A stretch of 64,000 nt of DNA from NCBI GenBank assembly GCA_018716285.1, contig DVKD01000032.1, forward strand, positions 1 through 64,000. Direction: 5' to 3'. Positions within the stretch are counted from its first letter, which is position 1; the number at the start of each line of letters is the position of its first letter. This document shows, piece by piece, positions 1 through 6,872 of the stretch. The DNA comes from Candidatus Merdivicinus faecavium. Lineage in GTDB: Bacteria; Bacillota; Clostridia; Oscillospirales; Ruminococcaceae. The notes beneath the pieces are model-generated. The model ran no database searches. It was not told where the DNA came from and was given only the letters and a program-made list of their open reading frames with translations. A program made the position numbers and the translations under genes.

Positions 1-10
1 TCTGTTTGAA

Positions 11-1447
11 TCATTGCGGTTCCTCCTGCATGTGGTCAGCGTATGTGGACCAGTTTGTCGCGCTTTGGTATGCGGCAAGGGCTCCCTGCGGGACGTAGAT
101 CACACAGTCGTCCGGAATATTATTAAATGCATTGCTCGAGGAAAGCGTCGGCGGCTCAGCCGCGAGAAGATGATATTCGGCCATGCCGTAGCAGGAGCTG
201 AACGCATCGCCTCCAATGCTTGTCACGCCCTCCGGAATGGTCACCGATGCGAGTGAGCAGCAGAAGCTGAACGCATAGTTTCCAATGCTTGTCACGCTCT
301 CCGGAATGGTCACTGATGCAAGTGAGTAGCAGTAGTTGAACGCATATCTTCCGATACTGGTCACGCTCTCCGGAATGGTCACCGATGCGAGTGAGTAGCA
401 GGAGTAGAACGCATATATTCCGATACTGGTCACGCTCTCCGGAATGGTCACCGACGCGAGTGAGTAGCAGTTGTAGAACGCATTGTCTCCAATGCTTGTC
501 ACGCTCTCCGGAATGGTCACCGATGCGAGGGAGTAGCAGGAGCTGAACGCATGGTTTCCGATACTTGTCACGCCCTCCGGAATGGTCACCGACGCGAGTG
601 AGTAGCAGTTGTAGAACGCACTGCTTCCAATGCTTGTCACGCCCTCCGGAATGGTCACCGACGCGAGTGAGTAGCAGTAGTTGAACGCATATCTTCCGAT
701 ACTGGTCACGCTCTCCGGAATGGTCACCGATGCGAGTGAGCAGCAGAAGCTAAACGCATTGCTTCCGATACTGGCTACACCGCTTCCAATCTCCACTTTT
801 TGCAGCATGTTGTAGTATACTCTTCCGTTATTCCCAGTGCCCCCCATCACACAGGCGCTTGAACTGTTTGCGCCTAAGCCAAGTTCGCACCCGGATGCCG
901 GAGATAATGTGATGCGATAACTCCCGATATCCGCGTAATGGTGTACCGTATGGACATTCCCTGTCCCCGGAAGCGTTTCAGCCGCAGACCCGTCGCCCCA
1001 GTCAATCGTCACGCCATTCGCAATGCTCTGCGAAATGTACAGCGGGACATCCTGCCTCCCCGGCGCGGCAATGGTGATGTACAGCCGGGTTTTGCCGTCG
1101 TCTGTTATGTACATTTGCCCCACGTTCATAGGGCGGTTGGCGGCCTTCAGGTTTTCCAGCGTCCAGTTCCATCCCTGTGCTGTCAGACCCGGGTGGGAGG
1201 GGTTGTCCGGCAGCGCGGTTTTCCCTGCGATTTCTTCCAGCGTCCACGCCGCGACAAGCATTCCGTCATAATCATAGAAGTTGATATCCGCAGCCGAAAC
1301 GGCAGTTCCGCCGCCTCCGCCTGTCTGGATGGATGCAATTTTTTCCGGCATTTCCAGCGGCGTCATCTGCCCGGATTCCCCGGTTTTCGCCCGGATGGCG
1401 TCCGCAATTCCGGTCAGCGTTTCCCCCTGAATCAGATATTCCGGCAT
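11..1447 (-). CDS. Phage tail-fibre protein with PKD-like segment and leucine-rich repeats
   Basis: 478 aa, the last complete phage gene at the left edge. Residues 1-40 (LTGIADAIRAKTG, then LEMPEKIASI) are the short N-terminal module seen on many Firmicute phage fibre and baseplate proteins. Residues about 120-190 hold an IDWGDGS motif like a PKD-type beta-sandwich. Residues 224-430 are nine 23-residue leucine-rich repeats of the BspA/LRR_5 kind (VTSIGxxAFxxCYSLASVTIPES). The C-terminus has the cap usual for BspA-like proteins (YVPQGALAAYQSATNW). It probably sits at the virion tail tip and binds a host surface, which is inferred from its order after the other tail genes. Its start overlaps the stop of the upstream gene by one base (TAATG), so the two are likely translationally coupled. 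Confidence 0.8.
   Translation of the reverse strand: MPEYLIQGETLTGIADAIRAKTGESGQMTPLEMPEKIASIQTGGGGGTAVSAADINFYDYDGMLVAAWTLEEIAGKTALPDNPSHPGLTAQGWNWTLENLKAANRPMNVGQMYITDDGKTRLYITIAAPGRQDVPLYISQSIANGVTIDWGDGSAAETLPGTGNVHTVHHYADIGSYRITLSPASGCELGLGANSSSACVMGGTGNNGRVYYNMLQKVEIGSGVASIGSNAFSFCCSLASVTIPESVTSIGRYAFNYCYSLASVTIPEGVTSIGSSAFYNCYSLASVTIPEGVTSIGNHAFSSCYSLASVTIPESVTSIGDNAFYNCYSLASVTIPESVTSIGIYAFYSCYSLASVTIPESVTSIGRYAFNYCYSLASVTIPESVTSIGNYAFSFCCSLASVTIPEGVTSIGGDAFSSCYGMAEYHLLAAEPPTLSSSNAFNNIPDDCVIYVPQGALAAYQSATNWSTYADHMQEEPQ
158..778 (-). repeat. Nine 69-bp tandem units encoding leucine-rich repeats
   Basis: Nine in-frame units of 69 bp encode the LRR domain of the fibre gene. Outside four codons per unit the copies are nearly identical, with mostly synonymous changes. 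The four variable codons are the two between GGA and GCG-TTC and the two after TTC. They differ mainly at first and second bases while the third base stays C or T. Units 2 and 7 are identical at these codons. Units this alike can recombine with each other, so copy number may vary between strains. Confidence 0.9.
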
Positions 1448-2427
1448 TAAAAATCAGCCTCCTCCGCGTCAGGTACCGCAGCAGCCGCCCATGCGCCGTC
1501 CACTACCCGCGCAAATTTCCCGTTATCCGCCACGGTTACGTCCGGGAGGCCGTTCCCCGCCGGGCCTTGCGGACCGGGAACCAGCACAAAATCAAAGACA
1601 GCGGCATTTTCCGTGCCGGAATTGGTGACACTGGGCGCGCTCCCGCTGGTCACAGTGCCGATCTGGATGGTAGCCGCTGATCCGGCCACGCCGTCGGCTC
1701 CGGGCTCGCCTTGCGGACCCTGTTTTCCGGGAGGCCCCGCATCCCCCTTGGGGCCCTGCGGGCCGGTCAGCTCTGCAAGCTGTTCCGGGGTAAAATCCTC
1801 ATACCGGAATGGCTCTCCCCTGGGTCCCTGGGGGCCGGGGCTTCCTTCCGCCCGGACGCCGGTATCCTCGTCTCCGATATACCAGTTTTTGTTCTCCCCG
1901 ATATACGGGACGTCACCGCCCGCGTATACCTCGGTATCCCTGCCGCCAATCCACCAGTTTCCGTTTTCCCCAATATAGGGGGTTTCCCCGTCAAATTTCC
2001 CCGCGTCGGCGTCGTCCCGCACGCTCTGGGCAGTTTGTTCCGCCCGGTTTGCCGCCGCGAGAATCTGGCCGTAGACGTCCGGCGTCGGCGGCTGGGCCTC
2101 CTCGCCTGGGGAGCAGCCCTCCCGGATGGTCCCGAGGCTCGCCCAGACGGTCGGCAGCACCAGCTCCCCGCCCCTTGTCCCGTAGACCCCGGCCCGCAGC
2201 TCCCGCCGCGGGGATTGCAGCGCCTCCCAGGGGATCACGCAGGTGTTGGAGCTGTCCAGCACCACCGAGACCTGTTCCTCCCCGGCCGCGAAGACCGCCG
2301 TCCGGTCGAGCCCCTCCCAGTCCGCGCTGAACTTAAACTGCACCTCGTAGGCGTTTACCGACCCGCTCGTCACTGTCTCCCGCGCTTCGACGTTCAGGCA
2401 CACCTTGTTCGCCGATAAAATGAACAC
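1447..2427 (-). CDS. Phage tail/baseplate protein with BppU-like N-terminus and collagen-like repeats
   Basis: 326 aa, probable GTG start. Residues about 1-110 form a beta-rich N-terminal domain like those at the base of Clostridial phage receptor-binding proteins (FSADWEGLDRTAVF). Two copies of a PYIGENxNWxIG motif (about residues 150-190) follow, then Gly-X-Y collagen-like stretches (GPQGPRGEP; GPQGPKGDAGPPGKQGPQGE). Collagen-like segments usually form trimeric stalks, so a fibre shaft is likely. It lies between a small tail protein and the LRR fibre gene. Exact function is unknown. Confidence 0.7.
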   Translation of the reverse strand: MFILSANKVCLNVEARETVTSGSVNAYEVQFKFSADWEGLDRTAVFAAGEEQVSVVLDSSNTCVIPWEALQSPRRELRAGVYGTRGGELVLPTVWASLGTIREGCSPGEEAQPPTPDVYGQILAAANRAEQTAQSVRDDADAGKFDGETPYIGENGNWWIGGRDTEVYAGGDVPYIGENKNWYIGDEDTGVRAEGSPGPQGPRGEPFRYEDFTPEQLAELTGPQGPKGDAGPPGKQGPQGEPGADGVAGSAATIQIGTVTSGSAPSVTNSGTENAAVFDFVLVPGPQGPAGNGLPDVTVADNGKFARVVDGAWAAAAVPDAEEADF

Positions 2428-2440
2428 GGCTCCCGCCCCC

Positions 2441-2677
2441 TCACTCCGCCCCGGTCATCGCCGCGAGCTGGGCTTCGAGGGCTGCGAGCCGCTGGTCGGT
2501 CTCTGATTTCGGGAACTCCGCCAGCACCGGCTCTTTTGTCCCGGTGTCGACCGACACGGCGTAGTACCCAGCCGGAATTTCCGCCTCGATGTATGGCAGA
2601 CCGTCCGGGAGGGCGTAGTATCCCGTCTGCTGGTAGTAGATCGTTCCTGCATTGTCATAGATCAGTAACGTTTTCAT
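2441..2677 (-). CDS. Small tail-associated protein
   Basis: 78 aa. It begins MKTLLIYDNAGTIYYQQTGYY and ends in a short helix with SETDQRLAALEAQLAAM, which could be a small coiled coil. Proteins of this form are common between fibre genes in Clostridial siphophages, but I know of no assigned role. A clear ribosome site (GGAGGAAATGCA before ATG) supports the start. It is part of the tail operon. Confidence 0.6.
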   Translation of the reverse strand: MKTLLIYDNAGTIYYQQTGYYALPDGLPYIEAEIPAGYYAVSVDTGTKEPVLAEFPKSETDQRLAALEAQLAAMTGAE

Positions 2678-2688
2678 TGCATTTCCTC

Positions 2689-4158
2689 CTATTGCCCGAC
2701 AACAGCATAAGTTACAGGATCGCCAGCAGCCACATACGAACCAGTTATTGATTTCACGGTAAAACTCGTGTCTGTGACGGAAATATATTCGCCTAAATAT
2801 CCCGCATATGTTGGATGCGAACTATATATATCTACGTTCATCATAATCATTCCCGTGAAATAATTCGGGTTTGACGTTGAGGAATTATAGGCCCATCCGA
2901 CAATGCTGTTGACACTGCTCGATAGTGATTTTTGTGAGTAAAACGCGATCATACTAGGGCGAAAGCCGACTTCTACAGTTACGGTAAAGCCTGAGCTTTG
3001 ATGAGTCCACGTCGCCGTCCCCGTCGCGTACTTGTACGGCACGAGCGTCCCGGTCTTGAGCGCCTTGTTCCCCGCGTAGAAGGTCTTGCCTTCCGCAACA
3101 TCGGCGGCGGTGGCGTTGGCGAGGGCCAGCTTGCTGTTCGACAGGCCCCCGCCGGACTTAAAATTTATGGTTCTGGAGCTGGTATCCACCACGCAGGTAA
3201 CAATGGCATTCGCCGCGAACAGGTCGCTGTCCGGCGTCTCCCCGTTCTGCAGCTTCGGCGTGTAGGTCACCCCGTCGATGCTGAAGTTCGGGGAGGAGGT
3301 CGTGTACGGGTTCACCGCCTTGAACTGGCAGGAGAGGATCCCCGTCGCCCCGTTCAGCCCCGTAAGCCTCTGCGCTCCGCTCTGGATGCCCTGGTGGGTG
3401 AGGGTGTATACGCCGTTTTTCGCCTCATCCGCGACGCCCGCATAGGGCGCCTTCGCATCCGGCGCAAATTTGGAGGTCGTGACCGACAAATCCGGGATCA
3501 CGCCCGAGACCTCGTCCGCAATGATGCCTTCGATCTGCTCCTTCAGCGCCGTCCATTCCTCCCAGATGCCCAGCGTCTCGACATAGGGGATGGAACGCAT
3601 CAGCCCGGAAACCGGCTTTCCGTCGGTCGGGTGGGCGGTTGTGTTCAGCCGCTGGTCGGTGATCATGGACAGATCGGTCTGGATGCTCCCGACCGGCACG
3701 TCCACCGTCGCCACCGCGATCTCGTAGACCAGGCTCTCATGGGAGAGGTTCTGTGCCAGCGAGACACCGCTCGCCCGCTGCTTTGCCTGCAAAGTAACGG
3801 TGGGCTTTTCGGACTGCAGATCCATCCGCAGCACCACATCGGTCACCACCCCGGCCGCCACCGTCACGGTCACCGGAAGGGTTGCCAGGTACAGGCGGCC
3901 CTTGATATTCGCAGCGCCCGGGGAAACCACAACGCTCAGCCCCTCCCCCGCGCTGCACCGGAGGCTCGAGCCGATATATTCCTCCGGGTTGTCCTCCGGG
4001 CTGCTCACCGCCATCGCCGGGCAGATCCCGGTCGTGTACATGCACTCATAGACGCTCGCCAGATCCTGCGCCGCGTATTCATAGTATGCTGCCTCCTCCG
4101 GCGTGAGCTCTCCCGCCGGCTTGTCCCAGAAAAAGGACTTTTCTCCCAGTGCCATCAT
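2689..4158 (-). CDS. Phage tail fibre / baseplate structural protein
   Basis: 489 aa. The N-terminal region (MMALGEKSFFWDKPAGELTPEEAAYY) resembles upper-baseplate or fibre proteins of Clostridial siphophages. The middle is beta-rich, and residues about 345-370 carry the motif ADVAEGKTFYAGNKALKTGTL-like, typical of phage fibre C-terminal modules. It overlaps the Gp37-like gene by four bases (ATGA), and a second ATG one codon in is an equally good start. Probably structural; no enzymatic motif is seen. Confidence 0.7.
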   Translation of the reverse strand: MMALGEKSFFWDKPAGELTPEEAAYYEYAAQDLASVYECMYTTGICPAMAVSSPEDNPEEYIGSSLRCSAGEGLSVVVSPGAANIKGRLYLATLPVTVTVAAGVVTDVVLRMDLQSEKPTVTLQAKQRASGVSLAQNLSHESLVYEIAVATVDVPVGSIQTDLSMITDQRLNTTAHPTDGKPVSGLMRSIPYVETLGIWEEWTALKEQIEGIIADEVSGVIPDLSVTTSKFAPDAKAPYAGVADEAKNGVYTLTHQGIQSGAQRLTGLNGATGILSCQFKAVNPYTTSSPNFSIDGVTYTPKLQNGETPDSDLFAANAIVTCVVDTSSRTINFKSGGGLSNSKLALANATAADVAEGKTFYAGNKALKTGTLVPYKYATGTATWTHQSSGFTVTVEVGFRPSMIAFYSQKSLSSSVNSIVGWAYNSSTSNPNYFTGMIMMNVDIYSSHPTYAGYLGEYISVTDTSFTVKSITGSYVAAGDPVTYAVVGQ

Positions 4159-5297
4159 TTTCCTCCTGTCCTGATCTGCCGCTCGAGTATCTGCAGGTTG
4201 CTCTTGCGCGGCTTTCCGAAGGTCCCGGTCAGCCGGTACCCCAGCCCTGTCCAGCTGTGGGTCGCCGAAACCAGCTGTACGTCCTCCTGCCGCCCCAGGA
4301 CCCTGTCCCGGATCGTCACAAAATCCCCCAGAAAGAAATCCTTCCCGTAGGCGTACGCGCCGTTCAGCTCCACAGTAAAGGCGTCGTCCCGCTCGAAGTT
4401 TGTGGCCTCCTTGCGGGCCAGGTTTTCCATCTCGCCGGCGATATCCTCCGCATCGTCGTCCACATCCACCTCGATCTGGGTCTCAAACCGCTCCCCGCCC
4501 TCCGGCTCCGCGTCGTTTTCCCGGAAGAAGAGGAGGGTCGTCGCCTCCGCCTCGATGGCCGCCCCGCTTTTGGTGGTGTAAAAGGCGTTGCGGTAGTTTT
4601 CGCTGTCGCTCACAAACCGGCTGGAAGCCGCCGTGTTCAGGTCGGCGTCCAGAATGATCCGCGGGCGCTCCGACTGCCCTGCCGTCCGGTCCGCCCCCGC
4701 GATCACGTCCATCACCATCCCGCCTGCGGCAAGGTCCATCTCCACTTTCCAGCCCATCTCCTGCGCCGCCGAAACATCCTGCAAGAGGTCGCTTAAGCGC
4801 TGAAAGCGCGCCATGTACCGGTCGTCCGGGATGCCGCGCTGCTGGTCCGGCGCAACCGACAGGCCCGGGATCTTCCGTTTGGGGTCTGCGGGGGAGACCG
4901 CGTTGTTCTGCACATAGTGCTTGAGCACCGTCTCCGTGCTCCCCTGCGCCGTGTCGTAGCCCTCGAGGTCGGAGGCACTTCCGTAAAGGCAGATCCGCTG
5001 CTTTAAGTACCCTTTCAGATCGTCCCCGCTGTAGGAAAACGGCGCCGACGCCGCTTCCCGTCTCTCATCCGCGCCGCGGAGGATCCCCCAGAGGGAGAGC
5101 CCGTCCGCCCGGAACCAGATGAGCCTGCCCTGCCGGATGACCTCCGTGTATGGCTCCCGCCCGGATATGGAAAAGGAAAAGCTCCCCGGCTCGGTCAGGT
5201 TCTCCGTAAAGGATACCGACTCCGGCCGGATTTTCCCGAGCTGGTTTTCTTCCAGCGTCCCCGCGCCCGTCAGGGGGGAAAAGATCCGCACGTCCAT
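4155..5297 (-). CDS. Gp37-like phage tail protein (ReqiPepy6 Gp37 family)
   Basis: 380 aa. The sequence (MDVRIFSPLTGAGTLEENQL, then TEPGSFSFSI) matches the family of siphovirus ReqiPepy6 Gp37-like baseplate proteins, which correspond in position to the tail-associated hub after Dit. The order tape measure, Dit, Gp37-like, fibre is standard for siphophages. It starts directly after Dit with a GGAGGGGTG ribosome site. No peptidase motif was identified, so a lytic role is not claimed. Confidence 0.8.
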   Translation of the reverse strand: MDVRIFSPLTGAGTLEENQLGKIRPESVSFTENLTEPGSFSFSISGREPYTEVIRQGRLIWFRADGLSLWGILRGADERREAASAPFSYSGDDLKGYLKQRICLYGSASDLEGYDTAQGSTETVLKHYVQNNAVSPADPKRKIPGLSVAPDQQRGIPDDRYMARFQRLSDLLQDVSAAQEMGWKVEMDLAAGGMVMDVIAGADRTAGQSERPRIILDADLNTAASSRFVSDSENYRNAFYTTKSGAAIEAEATTLLFFRENDAEPEGGERFETQIEVDVDDDAEDIAGEMENLARKEATNFERDDAFTVELNGAYAYGKDFFLGDFVTIRDRVLGRQEDVQLVSATHSWTGLGYRLTGTFGKPRKSNLQILERQIRTGGK

Positions 5298-6167
5298 TTA
5301 CACCCCTCCAAACTGCTTGCTCCAGAATAAATAGCCGAGCGGCCGGGAAGTCTGCCCGCCGCCGTCCAGATGGATGACGTTGCGCCCCCGCTGCAGGTAC
5401 CAGTAGTCGGAGTCGAGGGTCAGGTAGTGGCTCGCGTTTTCCACAAAAGCGCCGGTCATGGCGGACCGGACCACCGCCGTCCCCTTGCCGGTGTCGATCT
5501 CCAGCTGCTGCCCGTCTGAGATCGGCCGGTTGAACTTCATAAACTGCCCGCTCGTCTCGTTGGCGACGGTGACGCTCTCCGCCGTCCCCATCACAACCAC
5601 CCGCACCGGCAGCGCGTCGTAGGTGTCGTTTATGATGGTGAATTCGGTGGTGTAGGTCCCGAAGGAAAATTTGGGGTCGATGACAAGCGGGAAGCTGATC
5701 CCGCCCCTGACCGCCCCCATCTGGGAGACCCGTTCGTCCCGCTCCCTCCACTTGGGGCTCTCGGTCGACTGGAAGGATAGGGAAAACCGCTCCCCGCTGC
5801 CCAGCAGCCCGTTCCCCGCCGGGATCTCCAGAAAGCGCCCCCGCAGCTGATAGGCCCCCGTATCATTTTCGTAGACGAGCGTCCCCTGATACCGCAGGTC
5901 CAGCACGGCCGCCATCCTCTGCCGCAGCGTTTGCAGGTTCGCGAGGTCGTACCACCCGTTTCTCTCCCCGCCCCAGACCGAGACCTCCATCGGGACGGTC
6001 CGCCGGCTGTAATCGCTCAGGTAGGTGGCATATCCCCCGCCCGCCGTCATTCCCTCGTCCTCGATGCTCCCCACCCCCATCGCGTCGATGCTTTCCAGCA
6101 GATAGGGCGGCATATCGCCGAAGGTGATGAACAGCCCGTTGTCGGAGATGTAGGTCACTTTTTCCAT
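5298..6167 (-). CDS. Distal tail protein (Dit-like), phage tail family
   Basis: 289 aa. N-terminal GDMPPYLLESIDAMG and a central YDLANLQTLRQRMAAVL segment fit the siphovirus-type distal tail component, whose hexameric ring joins the tail tube to the baseplate. Length and place (next structural gene after the tape measure) agree. The ribosome site AAAGGAGG precedes the ATG. Two genes on the other strand (6269-6839) separate it from the tape measure gene, which is unusual. Confidence 0.8.
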   Translation of the reverse strand: MEKVTYISDNGLFITFGDMPPYLLESIDAMGVGSIEDEGMTAGGGYATYLSDYSRRTVPMEVSVWGGERNGWYDLANLQTLRQRMAAVLDLRYQGTLVYENDTGAYQLRGRFLEIPAGNGLLGSGERFSLSFQSTESPKWRERDERVSQMGAVRGGISFPLVIDPKFSFGTYTTEFTIINDTYDALPVRVVVMGTAESVTVANETSGQFMKFNRPISDGQQLEIDTGKGTAVVRSAMTGAFVENASHYLTLDSDYWYLQRGRNVIHLDGGGQTSRPLGYLFWSKQFGGV

Positions 6168-6218
6168 GGAACGCCTCCTTTCTGAAAATAAAAATCCAGT
6201 TAACCGGAATACAGATCA

Positions 6219-6247
6219 TTGCAAAATACTCACAGTTATGTTATGAT
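6219..6247 (+). promoter_or_regulatory. Sigma-A-type promoter for the DUF4160/DUF2442 pair
   Basis: TTGCAA (6219-6224), 17-bp spacer, TATGAT (6242-6247), on the opposite strand to the surrounding tail operon and 21 bases before the DUF4160 start. The ribosome site AAGGGGG is at 6255-6261. Confidence 0.75.
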
Positions 6248-6268
6248 AAAATTAAAGGGGGAATTTTC

Positions 6269-6535
6269 ATGCCGGAATTATGCAGATTCTATAACATTAT
6301 TATCAAAATGCTGTTTTCTGACACGGATAAGCACCACAAGCCGCATTTTCACGTCTATTACGCAGAATACGAGGCTTCCGTCGGTGTAGACGGGGAACTG
6401 CTGGCGGGAAGCCTGCCGGTCAAGCAGTTGAAGCTGGTCCAGGCTTGGGCCGCTATTCATGAAGAAGAATTGTACGCCGCTTGGAACAACGCTGTGCGGA
6501 ACCTTCCGCTTGGTAAAATTGAGCCGCTTCGCTAA
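6269..6535 (+). CDS. DUF4160 family protein
   Basis: 88 aa. It has the family pattern: an N-terminal beta-strand pair, a DxxKHHKPHFHVYY core, then EASVGVDGELLAGSLP and a C-terminal helix with W. DUF4160 genes are very often followed by DUF2442 genes, as here, and the pair has been suggested to act together; the molecular function is not established. It has its own promoter and lies on the plus strand inside a minus-strand structural operon, so it is probably an accessory (moron) gene expressed from the prophage. Confidence 0.85.
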   Translation: MPELCRFYNIIIKMLFSDTDKHHKPHFHVYYAEYEASVGVDGELLAGSLPVKQLKLVQAWAAIHEEELYAAWNNAVRNLPLGKIEPLR

Positions 6536-6548
6536 GGAGGGAATTTAG

Positions 6549-6839
6549 ATGTACATTGTCGACGGCATCGCCTATGCCGGGGACCCCGCTCCCATGATGA
6601 AGGTCTGCGGGGTGCGTCCGCTTTCCGGATACCGGCTCTGGCTGCGTTTTAACAATGAAGAGGTCAAAATCTACGACTGCACACCGCTGCTGAACAAGTC
6701 CGTTTTCCGCCCGCTTGCAGACGAATCCGTTTTCCGTTCCGTTTACCTCGATTACGGCGTTCCAGTCTGGAACGGCGGGGAAATTGACATCGCGCCGGAA
6801 GAACTGTATGAAAAGGGAATCCCCGCTGAATCTGAATAA
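6549..6839 (+). CDS. DUF2442 family protein
   Basis: 96 aa. It carries the DUF2442 pattern (GVRPLSGYRLWLRFNNEEVKIYD and the C-terminal VPVWNGGEIDIAPEELYEKG). It starts 13 bases after the DUF4160 stop, with a GGAGG ribosome site, and ends just before a strong terminator. The two form a self-contained bicistronic unit. Function is unknown; a toxin-antitoxin-like or regulatory pair is possible but unproven. Confidence 0.85.
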   Translation: MYIVDGIAYAGDPAPMMKVCGVRPLSGYRLWLRFNNEEVKIYDCTPLLNKSVFRPLADESVFRSVYLDYGVPVWNGGEIDIAPEELYEKGIPAESE

Positions 6840-6844
6840 CTCCC

Positions 6845-6872
6845 GCCCCTCCCCTTCCGGAGGGGCTTTTTG
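6845..6872 (+). terminator. Rho-independent terminator after the DUF2442 gene
   Basis: A perfect 8-bp stem (GCCCCTCC at 6845-6852, GGAGGGGC at 6859-6866) with a 6-base loop, followed by five T. It closes the inserted pair and lies against the end of the tape measure gene. Confidence 0.85.

Noticed and set aside
158-778. Tandem repeats that could look like a CRISPR array
   Set aside because: The 69-bp units are in frame and encode leucine-rich repeats; there are no unique spacers.
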